Both the position numbers and the translations under genes were made by a program. DNA of 64,000 bases from Phaseolus vulgaris (taxonomy: Eukaryota > Streptophyta > Magnoliopsida > Fabales > Fabaceae): positions 11,026,653-11,090,652 of the forward strand of contig NC_023750.2 of NCBI RefSeq assembly GCF_000499845.2, written 5' to 3'. The notes beneath the pieces are model-generated. The model did not search any database, was not told where the DNA came from, and saw only the letters and a program-made list of their open reading frames with translations. Shown here one piece after another: positions 46,168 to 55,100 of this stretch (position 1 is its first letter; each line of letters starts with the position of its first letter).

Positions 46168-47849
46168 TTGCCTCCCTCCATCATTTTGTTCTTTGAAACT
46201 TAGTGCTCATTTCTGTTTGTAAGAACTTTTATATGTAATTCTTCTTCGTATGTACTTGAACTGACATTGCTTAATATAACTCCTTCTGCTTAAGATGTTG
46301 TTTCCTAATATCATGCCTCAAACGTCTCTTACTCGCTGTGTGATTAACCAGCATAACCGGTAGAACTCGCTTAAACAAATTAACTTAGCCATTCCTCGGG
46401 CTTAACCGTTCACTCACTGCTTTGAACTCGAGCAAACTGTTAATCTTATAACAATTTATCAAACTGTTAACTCGAAGTAAAATTTGAGCAACTATTAACT
46501 CTCAAACGATGACATTTAATACAACTTACATACTTAAGGCAATAAACCTCAACATAATCCACTTACTTGGCAGCAGGTTTTAACTTAAACTGGTATCACA
46601 ATAAAGTTTACCTGATTTGCCCGGCAAGGTTAGCCTTTACTCCTGTCATCGCTTGGAATTCTTCTGATCGCCATAGAGTTCTGGCGATGTAAGCTTTCTT
46701 TGCCTTCATAACTTGGCTATTGTTCCCTCATCTGGGGAGTAGAGGAGCCTTTCGGATCCTTCTCTACCTCCCTGAGTTTCAAAACAATAAGCTGGACAGC
46801 GAGGTGTTCTCTTTGAACTTACCTTAGCTATCTTTTAAACTTCTTTCACCATTCACGCCATACCTGAACTCGTTCAAGACGAGAAGGATTTTATCTGTCT
46901 CCACACCGCCTACAAGCGTGGAAGCTTTCTCTGGTCTTACTAAGTCAATATTGATGTTTCGCTTAAAGGGGGAGAGGCGTTTTCCTTCCCTTCCCGTCGT
47001 TTAAGGTCACGAACACCTCTGACTTTTCAGTTCATCTTGCCTGAACTCACTCTGAGGTAAGGAGGACTTTTTCTCGCCTGAACTCGCTCAACGGCGAGAA
47101 GGACTTTATCTTGCCTGAACTCGCTCAACGGCGAGAAGGACTTTCTCTGGCCTGAACTCGCTCAACGGCGAAAAGGACTTTTTCTTGCCTGAACTCGCTC
47201 AACGGCGAGAAGGTCTTTTTCTTGCCTAAACTCGCTCAACGGCGAGAAGGTCTTTTTCTGGTGCCTCAACTTGCCCAGGGTGTACATCTCCTCCCCCCTG
47301 GATGCACTGAGGACTTTTTCTCTTTCTCACCTGCACTCGCTCGAGGGCGATGAGGTCTTTTACTCTTTCTCGCCTGCACTCGCTCGAGGGCAAGGAGGTC
47401 TTTTTCTTTTCTTGCCTCCAAACGCACGAGAGCACTGAGGTCTTTAGTCATCACTGGTGCCTCCGATCGCCGAAAGACGATGAGGACTTTAAAACTTTAA
47501 CTGATGCCGCCAATCGCCGAAAAACGATGGGGACTTTAAAACTTTAACTGATGCCGCCAATCGCCGAAAAGCGATGGGGACTTTAAAACTTTTACTTAGA
47601 AAGCATGCAGCATAACTTTAAACTTGCCTTGAATCACATACGAGTGATAAGGTCTTTTTTCTAAAACTTTCGACACAACAAGCATGCAATCTTAGAAGCT
47701 TTAAACTCTTTGAAAACTCTTCTTTATTGGGTGGCCTCATTAAAAACCCTCCTTAGGGAAAAAAGAGTGCCCCCTTCAAACGGTTTTAACAGAAAGCTTG
47801 CAAATCTCTTCATGTTCGTTTTTACTTACAAAGATTTAACTGTAATATA
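46168..47849. repeat. Tat-A convergence zone with 37-bp and 47-bp hairpin tandem repeats
   Basis: A 37-bp unit containing CTCGCTCAACGGCGAG (5-bp stem, 6-nt loop) occurs five times at exactly 37-bp steps (GAACTCG at 47080, 47117, 47154, 47191, 47228). Related, longer units continue to about 47460. A 47-bp unit with AATCGCCGAAAAACGATGG repeats at 47501 and 47548. A conserved block (CCTCATTAAAAACCC, then CTTAGGGAAAAAAGAGTGC) lies at 47735-47770. The array occupies the gap between the 3' ends of the two convergent genes. 46168-47040 is A/T-rich with scattered CTGAACTCG pieces and no gene. Confidence 0.88.
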
Positions 47850-48027
47850 ATTTGAGGTGTGTGGCGTTCCAGGTGCGAGGAATCGCCCCTCCTTCCAACG
47901 TCTCTAAGCGGTAGGCGTCGTTCCCGAGCGCCTCGGTTATTCTGAACGGTCCTGTCCACTTAGGCGATAACTTGTTTTCCATCTCGTACTGGTGGGCCTT
48001 CCTCATCACCAGGTCACCCTCTCTAAA

Positions 48028-49143
48028 CTACCTTGGCATCACCTTCGAGTTATACCTTCGCTCACTCCTCCTTTTCACTGCCTCAGCCTTTACCCTTGCC
48101 TCCTCCCTGACCTCATCCAGCAAATCCAGATTCAACCTTCTTTCTTCGTTCGAGTCTTCTGCCACGAAATTCTGAAATCTCAGCGAGCTCTCCTGGATTT
48201 CCACTGGAATCATTGCATCACATCCATAGACCAAGCTGAACGGGGTCTCGTGGGTTCCTGACTGCTCGGTGGTGTGGTACGCCCAAACTATGCAGGGTAC
48301 CTCTTCAGCCCACGATCCCTTGGCTTTCTCTAGCCTTCTCTTCAAGCCTCTTAGCAACACCCGATTGGTGGACTCTACTTGGCCATTTGTCTGAGGGTGC
48401 TCGATGGATGCAAACACCTGCTGTATTCCCACCTCTTCGCATAGCTTCTTCAGTAGGTGACTTGCAAACTGAGTCCCATTGTCTGACACCAGGCGCTTAA
48501 GCACACCAAACCGGCACACGATGTTCTTCCATACAAAACTCTCGATCTTGTGTGCGGTGATCTGGGCTACTGGTTCTGCTTCGATCCACTTGGTGAAGTA
48601 TTCAATCGCCACCACCAAGTACTTCATCTGCCTGATCGCCAATGGGAAAGGTCCCAGAATGTCAATTCCCCACGTATGAAACGACCAAGGGCAGTAAATT
48701 GACTTTAACTCCTCTGGAGGCGCCTTGTGCCAATCGGCGTGCTGCTGACATTGCTTGCAACACTGTGCATACGTCTTGCAGTCCTCCCTCATTGTTGGCC
48801 AGTAACAACCTGCACGGAGAGTTCTTGCAGCCAGAGCTCGACCCCCGACGTGACTTCCACATATCCCTTCATGGAGCTCGGCCATGATTCTAGTGCATTT
48901 TTCTCCGTGCACACATTCTAGGAGTGGGTGTGTAAACCCAAACCTATACAGCTCGCCATCTATCATGGTGAACTTGCTGGAGTTCTTCTTTATCTTCCTA
49001 GCCTCCGTCGGATCCAGCGGGAGAAGGCCATCTGCCAGGCAGCGCTGGTACTGGGTTATCCATGTGTCTGGCTCATGCGTGGCGCAGACCTGCGTCATGT
49101 TCACCCTCTCCCCCCGACATGCTCTTATTCTCGGCGATCTCAA
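48028..49143 (-). CDS. Tat-A integrase
   Basis: Inserts element DNA. Minus strand, 371 residues. The H2C2 finger lies at about residues 88-130 (ELHEGICGSHVGG, then YAQCCKQCQQ). The catalytic core has its acidic residues in WGIDILGPFP, LVSDNGTQFA and NGQVESTNRV, followed by the GC-rich-element hallmark ETPFSLVYGCDAMIP. Frame continuity shows this is the C-terminal part of the pol frame, separated from RNase H by a TAG at about 49150 and cut short by a TAG at about 48025. The tail (LSPKWTGPFRI, WNATHLK) is readable beyond that stop to about 47850. Confidence 0.9.
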   Translation of the reverse strand: MRSPRIRACRGERVNMTQVCATHEPDTWITQYQRCLADGLLPLDPTEARKIKKNSSKFTMIDGELYRFGFTHPLLECVHGEKCTRIMAELHEGICGSHVGGRALAARTLRAGCYWPTMREDCKTYAQCCKQCQQHADWHKAPPEELKSIYCPWSFHTWGIDILGPFPLAIRQMKYLVVAIEYFTKWIEAEPVAQITAHKIESFVWKNIVCRFGVLKRLVSDNGTQFASHLLKKLCEEVGIQQVFASIEHPQTNGQVESTNRVLLRGLKRRLEKAKGSWAEEVPCIVWAYHTTEQSGTHETPFSLVYGCDAMIPVEIQESSLRFQNFVAEDSNEERRLNLDLLDEVREEARVKAEAVKRRSERRYNSKVMPR

Positions 49144-49149
49144 GGTCTC

Positions 49150-51033
49150 CTAAGTCAAGGACCTGTGACTCCTCGCCGCTTTCTCCGTCGACTTGCTTAT
49201 CTGAAGAACCAGGTGGTCTGCCACAAATGCTCTAGGCGTCTTCAGAGTTTCTTGGATCACTGTCCTCTGTCTACCCCCCTTGCCCGAACTGGCGAGCTTG
49301 GCTAGCAAGTCCGCTCGGGCATTCTGCTCTCTGGGCACATGCACCACTTCAAATGAGACAAAGGAACTCTTCAACTCCTGCACATACTCCAAGTAAGCCG
49401 CCATTTGTGGATCCTTGGCCTGGAACTCGCCTGTTACTTGTCCCGTGACTAATAACGAGTCACTCTTAGCCATCAACACCCTAGCCCCCATCTCCTTGGC
49501 CAGCAAGATTCCGGCGATCAACGCTTCATACTCTGCTTGATTGTTGCTGGCTTTGAAGGCAAACCTCAGGGACTGTTCTATCAGCACGCCGTTGGGCCCT
49601 TCTAGAATGACTCCAGCACCACTACCCTGCTGGTTTGACGATCCGTCCACCGAGAGTACCCAACGAAAATCATCCCCTTCAACTCGTGCTGCTTCTGACG
49701 AGAGCTCGACCACAAAATCAGCAAAAATCTGCCCTTTGATCGGTCCTCGGGGTTCATATTTGATGTCGAACTCCGATAGCTCCACCGCCCACTTCACCAT
49801 TCTCCCAGCTACATCAGGCTTCTTCAGGACTTTCTGGATGGGCAAGTCGGTCATCACCAGCACTGTAAAACTGTGAAAATAGTGGCGCAACCTCCTTGCC
49901 GAAAATACTACAGCTAGTGCAGCTTTCTCCAAGGCCTGATACCTCACCTCCGGGCCTTGCAATACCTTGCTGACGAAATAAATAGGCTTCTGAGCCTGGT
50001 CTTGATCTTGGGCGAGCACCGCACTCACCGCCCTCTCAGTCACAGCAAAATACAACCTGAAAGGGGTTCCTACTAAGGGTTTGCACAAAACCGGCGGGCT
50101 CGCCAAGTACTCTTTAAGCTTCACGAAGGCTTCTTCACACTCCTTCGACCAGACAAACTTGTTGTTTCGTCTTAAACATTGGAAGTACGGATGGCCTTTC
50201 TCTCCGCTAGCTGATATGAAACGAGACAGGGCGGCCATCCGACCTGTAAGTTGCTGCACCTCCTTCACGGTAGCCGGGCTCCTCATCGCCAATATGGCAA
50301 CACACTTATCAGGATTTGCCTCTATTCCTCTTTCAGTCAAAAGGAAACCCAAGAATTTCCCTGCCTCCACGCCGAAAATGCACTTCTCGGGGTTCAGATT
50401 TAATCTGAACTTGGCGATTGTGGTGAACAACTCCTCCAGATCCGAGACGTGCTTGCTCTTTTCTGGCGAGGTCACGACCATATCATCTACGTACGCTTGC
50501 ACATTCCTTCCCAGCATTGGTGCAAGTACCTTATCCATCAATCTTTGGTACGTGGCCCCCGCATTCTTCAGCCCAAAGGGCATCACCTTGTAACAGTAGC
50601 ACGACCTCTCGGTCATGAAGGCAGTTTTCTCTTCATCCATAGGATGCATCTTTATCTGGTTATACCCCGAGAAGGCGTCCAGAAAACTCAGCAACTTGCA
50701 CCCTGCTGCACTGTCGACCAGGGCGTCTATGCTTGGCAAAGGATACGAATCCTTTGGACAAGCCTTGTTCAGGTCAGTGAAGTCGACGCACATGCGCCAC
50801 TTCCCGTTACTCTTCTTCACCAGCACGACATTAGCCAACCACTCAGGGTACTGGACCTCCCTGATATGGCCTGCGGCGAGGAGCTCTCTGCGTTTCATCC
50901 CTAATCGCCTGTCTCCTCTCCTCATTGAACTTCCTTCTTCTCTGCCGCACTGGTCTGACTTGTGTGTCCATTGCCAAATGGTGACACAAGAAGTCGGGGT
51001 CAATTCCCGGCATGTCTGAAGCAGACCATGCAA
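49150..51033 (-). CDS. Tat-A reverse transcriptase, RNase H and archaeal-type RNase H
   Basis: The coding frame is genuine from about 50905 down; residues before ELLAAGHIREV come from the shifted frame. RT: WRMCVDFTDLNKACPKDSYPLP, FLDAFSGYNQI, MPFGLKNAGATYQRLM and the YVDD catalytic box (QAYVDDMVV). RNase H 1 follows with RLYFAVTERAVSAVL and VLVMTDLPIQKVL. The second, archaeal-type RNase H (WVLSVDGSSNQQGSGAGV, NNQAEYEALIAG, AKSDSLLV, NARADLLAKLA) is the diagnostic Tat domain. It ends at a TAG near 49150. Confidence 0.92.
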   Translation of the reverse strand: MHGLLQTCRELTPTSCVTIWQWTHKSDQCGREEGSSMRRGDRRLGMKRRELLAAGHIREVQYPEWLANVVLVKKSNGKWRMCVDFTDLNKACPKDSYPLPSIDALVDSAAGCKLLSFLDAFSGYNQIKMHPMDEEKTAFMTERSCYCYKVMPFGLKNAGATYQRLMDKVLAPMLGRNVQAYVDDMVVTSPEKSKHVSDLEELFTTIAKFRLNLNPEKCIFGVEAGKFLGFLLTERGIEANPDKCVAILAMRSPATVKEVQQLTGRMAALSRFISASGEKGHPYFQCLRRNNKFVWSKECEEAFVKLKEYLASPPVLCKPLVGTPFRLYFAVTERAVSAVLAQDQDQAQKPIYFVSKVLQGPEVRYQALEKAALAVVFSARRLRHYFHSFTVLVMTDLPIQKVLKKPDVAGRMVKWAVELSEFDIKYEPRGPIKGQIFADFVVELSSEAARVEGDDFRWVLSVDGSSNQQGSGAGVILEGPNGVLIEQSLRFAFKASNNQAEYEALIAGILLAKEMGARVLMAKSDSLLVTGQVTGEFQAKDPQMAAYLEYVQELKSSFVSFEVVHVPREQNARADLLAKLASSGKGGRQRTVIQETLKTPRAFVADHLVLQISKSTEKAARSHRSLT

Positions 51034-52648
51034 AAGCGTCCAGATGTCGTTCTATCACCTTGGCGATCTGGTCTTGGAGCTCAACCTCCAAAGATCTTCC
51101 CAGCTTGAAGACCTTTCCCCCGATCTCCCTTTCGAGCCACTCCTCGACGGGTTTGGGTCTGGTTTCCCTGGCGATCACTGCCCTGGCGATTCCCGATTCC
51201 CTCGCTTCCTCTGGGCGGTTCCTCGCTTCTTCTTCCCGTCCAGCGCTCTCTCCCTCAACCTCAGCATCCATCATGGTGACATCGCCTCCGGCGGCCACTT
51301 CCATCACCGCATCAACAACTCGCCATTCTGCTGGCTTGGGCTTCACACCGGGAGGCGGCGTCGTGGTGATGTAACTTACTGACCTCTTATTCTTGAGGCT
51401 ATTCTCATAACACTTCTTCGCCTCCTTTTGGTCATATCTGATGGTGATCACCACCCCCTCCATCGATGGTAACTTAACCTTCATGTGCCTAGTTGAGGGC
51501 ACAGCTCCTATTTTGTTGAGGGTTGGTCTCCCCAACAGAATGTTATATGCTAAGGGGGCATTCACAACGAGGTACTTGATTTTCTCCGTCCTCGAGGCCA
51601 CCTCATTCGTGAACGTTGTTCTTAGCTCGATGTACCCCCTGACCTCCACCTGATCGCCAGCGAACCCATACAAGCACCCTCCATAGGGTCTTAGCTGGTC
51701 AAGGGGTAGTTGCAAATGCGTGAAAGTCGGCCAGAACATTACATCCGCCGAGCTTCCTTGGTCCACCAGTACCCGGTGGACTTTCCTTCCCGCCGTGACA
51801 AGCGAGATGACTATGGGATCGTTGTCGTGAGGCACAACGTCCCTAAGATCCTCCTTTGTGAACGTGATGTCCACATCTGGTGAGTGATCCTCGAACATAT
51901 CCACCGTCATCACAGACCTTGCGTATTTCTTCCTCTGTGACGCAGTGCATCCACCACCCGAGAATCCTCCAGCGATGGTGTGGATCTCGCCATGAGTGGG
52001 CATCTCATGTTGCTGAGCCTCACCACTCGCCGGCTGGGAGCTCGACGCACCTCCCGTCCTCTTGTCCAGCAGGTAATCGTTCAAGAAGCCGCTCTTGACT
52101 AGGTCGTCGAGCTGGTATCCCAGGGCCAAACACGAATCGACAGTGTGACCAAAACTCTGGTGGAACTCACACCAGGCGTTTGGTTTTGGTCCTAACACCT
52201 TGTCGCCCACCTTTTCAGGCACCTTAAGCCTGGCTGCTATGTTGGGAATGGCGATCAGATTCGCCAACCCCATGACAAACTTGTACTTTGGTGGGCGATT
52301 ATACTCCCTGGGGCGTCCTGGGCCCCTTCCCTTGCTCTTCCTTGGATCATAAGGATGGCGAGTCCTTTGATCCTTCTTGGCTGCCATCGTCTCAAGCACC
52401 CTCTGCGGCTGGATTCTAGTCTGGGCGCGTGGCCTAGCAGGGGCCACGCTCCCTCTCTTCTCGGCGACCTCACTCTCGTCGGCGATGTGGGCCACCGCAA
52501 GTCGCCTAACTTCAGCAAACGTGGCGGGGTGAGCCCTGATCAGCGCCTCACAGAAAGGTCCCGGCAGCACGCCCTTTTTGAAGGCGTATACCAACATCTC
52601 CTCGTCTTTAGCAGGCGAGCGGACCATCTGTGCTCCAAAACGATTCAA
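50843..52648 (-). CDS. Tat-A gag C terminus and aspartic protease
   Basis: Minus strand, same frame as the upstream gag piece. The gag tail has a knuckle-like WCEFHQSFGHTVDSCLALG motif (about residues 155-173). The protease active site is VLVDQGSSADVMF (about residues 285-297) with FLAG-like GFAGDQVEVRGYIEL and NILLGRPTLN. The C-terminal linker reaches the conserved DMPGIDPDFLCHHL block and RRRKFNEERRQAI, where a one-base frameshift near 50900 separates it from RT. Confidence 0.88.
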   Translation of the reverse strand: MNRFGAQMVRSPAKDEEMLVYAFKKGVLPGPFCEALIRAHPATFAEVRRLAVAHIADESEVAEKRGSVAPARPRAQTRIQPQRVLETMAAKKDQRTRHPYDPRKSKGRGPGRPREYNRPPKYKFVMGLANLIAIPNIAARLKVPEKVGDKVLGPKPNAWCEFHQSFGHTVDSCLALGYQLDDLVKSGFLNDYLLDKRTGGASSSQPASGEAQQHEMPTHGEIHTIAGGFSGGGCTASQRKKYARSVMTVDMFEDHSPDVDITFTKEDLRDVVPHDNDPIVISLVTAGRKVHRVLVDQGSSADVMFWPTFTHLQLPLDQLRPYGGCLYGFAGDQVEVRGYIELRTTFTNEVASRTEKIKYLVVNAPLAYNILLGRPTLNKIGAVPSTRHMKVKLPSMEGVVITIRYDQKEAKKCYENSLKNKRSVSYITTTPPPGVKPKPAEWRVVDAVMEVAAGGDVTMMDAEVEGESAGREEEARNRPEEARESGIARAVIARETRPKPVEEWLEREIGGKVFKLGRSLEVELQDQIAKVIERHLDAFAWSASDMPGIDPDFLCHHLAMDTQVRPVRQRRRKFNEERRQAIRDETQRAPRRRPYQGGPVP

Positions 52649-52675
52649 ATAGTCCCTGAGGGACTCTCCCTGGTA

Positions 52676-53275
52676 CTACCTTATGTCGAACAGGTCATAA
52701 GACAACCTAGGTGGCGCCTTGTTAACAATGTACTGCTCGACGAAAAGCTTCGAAAACTGCTGGAAATTGGTTATGTGACCTGTAGGCAAGCTCACAAACC
52801 ATTCCAGCGCTGTTCCCTGGAGCGTGCTCACAAACATCTTGCAATATACAGCATCTGAGCCTCCTGACAGCATCATCTGCGTGTGGAACGTAGAGAGATG
52901 TGCCTCAGGGTCCTCCACGCCAGTGAAAGAAGCTTTCACAGGTACCACGCTCGCAGGGATAGGCGTGTCTGTGATCGCCTGAGCAAACAGCATTGGGAAA
53001 ACGCGCGGTGGCGACGACGGCACGACCTCTTCAACAACTGGGCGTCCTCTCTGCTCCTGAAGAGCTTGACGCAACTCCTCAGTTACTTTGCTGAGCTCTT
53101 CATTCCTGGCCTGAGAGGCGACTAGGTCTTCATGCATCTTCGCTTGCTCTATGTGCGATGCCTCCACATTCGCCTGCAGCGCACGCATGATCTCCATCAT
53201 CTGCGCCATGGTCATGGCGCCTTCTGCAGCAACTGGCACAACGGGACTTGAACGGTTGCTTCTCATCTTTCTCAT
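52676..53275 (-). CDS. Tat-A gag, N-terminal part
   Basis: Minus strand from ATG 53275, 199 residues. A coiled-coil start (MEIMRALQANVEASHIEQ...) precedes the retrotransposon gag domain (FTGVEDPEAHLSTFHTQM, TALEWFVSLP, FSKLFVEQYI). A TAG at about 52674 interrupts the frame; the next piece (YLNRFGAQMV) follows directly in the same frame. Confidence 0.88.
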   Translation of the reverse strand: MRKMRSNRSSPVVPVAAEGAMTMAQMMEIMRALQANVEASHIEQAKMHEDLVASQARNEELSKVTEELRQALQEQRGRPVVEEVVPSSPPRVFPMLFAQAITDTPIPASVVPVKASFTGVEDPEAHLSTFHTQMMLSGGSDAVYCKMFVSTLQGTALEWFVSLPTGHITNFQQFSKLFVEQYIVNKAPPRLSYDLFDIR

Positions 53276-53755
53276 GAAAACTCAGCAGACCAAACTTCAG
53301 CGAACAAGACCTTCACCAGCAAACGATCGATCCAGCAATCAATCGGTCAGAAATTCTCGAACTCCCGAGAACTTCCAAGAACGCAACCACAACAGCACGC
53401 CGACAGATTCGGACATCGAAACCTTCACAAAGCCTGTACTCTCACCACGAACCTACCGCTTCTCCAGCAAAACTCCCGATTCACCGATCAGAAACGCGAA
53501 CGAACGGTAAAACCTCGAATCAACTGATTGAAAACCGAGCAAACAGCAAGAAACTTCAAGAAACCGATTGAAAGCTCGAACGAATGGTGGAAAACTTCAA
53601 ACTATCGATTAAAACCCAAACGAACGGCGGGAAACTCGAATTCACCGAACAAAAGCTCGAACGAACGGTGGAAAATGGTTGCACCAGCACACAACCACAC
53701 AGAAACTACAGAAACTTCAAGACCTCACACTGTGGATGGGGACAGGTTTTACACG
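53276..53755 (-). other. Tat-A 5' leader
   Basis: Between the primer site and gag. Plus-strand sequence shows AACGAACGGTGGAAAA-like short repeats (about 53580-53670). No coding evidence. Confidence 0.5.
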
Positions 53756-53773
53756 GCCCCACGGTGGGCGCCT
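53756..53773 (-). promoter_or_regulatory. Primer-binding site (tRNA-Lys type)
   Basis: GCCCCACGGTGGGCGCC on the plus strand equals the 3' end of plant tRNA-Lys(CUU), so the minus-strand element RNA carries its complement. Only the outermost base differs. It sits three bases from the LTR. Confidence 0.8.
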
Positions 53774-53775
53774 GA

Positions 53776-54722
53776 TGATCCTGCCGGTTGACCAAAACGC
53801 AAGAATCTTGCCACGTCAAAGGTATCTCCCTCTGGATCGGCTTTGCGCCACGCTAGCTTCCGTCCTTCACACCTCGATTCTCCTCAAGAACCTGAAAAGG
53901 ACAGAGTGGCGCCACTGCGGCCGATCACGCTCCGACGCTCAAGTCAGTGACAGAATCACCAAAACTCTAAGAGAGAAAAGCTAAAACTCAAGGAACCGTG
54001 CAAAATCTCTCTCAGCGTACTCAAGTGTTCTCAAAGCATAAAGAAGTGTTCTAAACGCGCGTACCTCATAATCTGTTAAGAGTTCCTTATATACCTGTGC
54101 ATTTTCTCTCTCTTGACGGTTACACCTCTGGATACGTGGCTCGCATCCAACTGTACACGTGTCACCATCTGGAACGTCTTCTGCTTGAGCGCCACTTCCA
54201 CTCTTCAGGCTATTCGACTAAGTTACTCAGGTGAGGAGCAACTCGGTGCATAGCTGCCTTGGAGCGCGATCTCTTCTAATGATGAGCACAGGGTGTCACC
54301 ATGCACACCTTCTCTGTGGTCTCGCCTGCCGCTATCACGATCTGCATTACTTGCTCATCGTGCATGTTCTGGTAAGTTGTTCCCTGGCCTCAACCTCTGG
54401 CTAGGGAATGATCATCTGATAACTTCATCCTTCGTACTCGTGCCCTTTGAAAGCCTTGAACAAGCTTTCCTGATCTTTCGACGATGTCCCCCTCTCGGCG
54501 ATCTCTGACCACTTGGTCGTCTAAGCTCGTATACGGCGACTACGACACAAGCCTGGTGACTGCCAGTTTAGATATGCTAGAGATCAAAGCACGCCAACTT
54601 AAGGATTGGCGACTACACAGACTTCCCGATGTCCTTCCCTTCTGTCAGCCAGGTGTTCCGTTCAACACGCCTATATTTTTGCTTGCTGCCACGTCGTCAC
54701 TCCCGACTACCGGGTCGGTACA
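53776..54722 (-). repeat. Tat-A 5' LTR (promoter LTR)
   Basis: 947 bp. On the minus strand a TATATAAGG box lies at 54085-54093. Adjacent to the primer site, so this is the 5' LTR. Confidence 0.92.
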
Positions 54723-54922
54723 ACTGGTATAAACAACCGATTGTTTCTGTGAAACAATCGATTGTTTTTCTGGTGTTGTGCTAATTTGCTTTGTGTTTTT
54801 GGCAAACTGAGTTTTGAATCATGTTTTCTCAAAGGAATTTCATTCTAGACTAAAAAGTTTGCGAAAACCCTCTTTAAACCATTCACCCCCTCTAGTTTAA
54901 AGCCATACATTCTAACAGTATT

Positions 54923-55100
54923 GACACCGAGCTAGGTCGACTTATCATGTGCTAACTCAAATAAATCAACAAAACTAATGCACCATCTTTCAAGAACAAA
55001 TTTATCACTAGATGACCTCATTAAAAAACCCCTTTAAGGGAAAAAGAGCATCACCTTAATCATCAATTGTTAAAAAAGAAAGCATTAAAACAAAATATCT
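54923..55100. repeat. Last Tat-B array unit and conserved 3' block
   Basis: Resumes the Tat-B array interrupted at 41071 (GACACCGAGCTAGGTCGACTTATC). It then carries the block CCTCATTAAAAAACCCCTTTAAGGGAAAAAGAGC type sequence at 55015-55049, shared with Tat-A and Tat-C. Confidence 0.7.

Larger units (their letters stand above)
42006..54722 (-). mobile_element. Complete Tat-lineage element A with antisense gene, TSD actgg
   Basis: 12,717 bp. Both LTRs are 947 bp (42006-42952, 53776-54722) and the TSD is actgg (42001-42005, 54723-54727). On the minus strand the order is LTR, tRNA-Lys-type primer site, gag, protease, RT, RNase H, archaeal-type RNase H and integrase. The extra RNase H marks the Tat lineage. 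Between integrase and the 3' LTR lie a tandem array and a separate spliced gene on the opposite strand, a layout known from Grande-like Tat elements. Lesions in gag-pol: TAGs near 52674, 49150 and 48025 and a frameshift near 50900. LTRs differ at about 20 sites by eye (about 2%). Confidence 0.95.
41072..54917 (+). mobile_element. SIRE-like solo LTR, TSD gtatt, split by Tat-A
   Basis: 41072-42005 plus 54728-54917 reconstitutes one 1124-bp LTR (TGTTGAATC...TCTAACA), the same family as 14331-15450. Flanked by perfect gtatt at 41067-41071 and 54918-54922. There is no internal region, so it is a solo LTR. Tat-A lies inside it, between ACTGG duplicates. Confidence 0.92.

Noticed and set aside
47072..47600. 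37-bp repeats, considered as a CRISPR-like array
   Set aside because: Units are contiguous with no spacers and lie within a Tat retrotransposon 3' region.
48479..50904. Several plus-strand open frames opposite Tat-A pol
   Set aside because: All overlap the well-supported minus-strand integrase and RT; no domains of their own.
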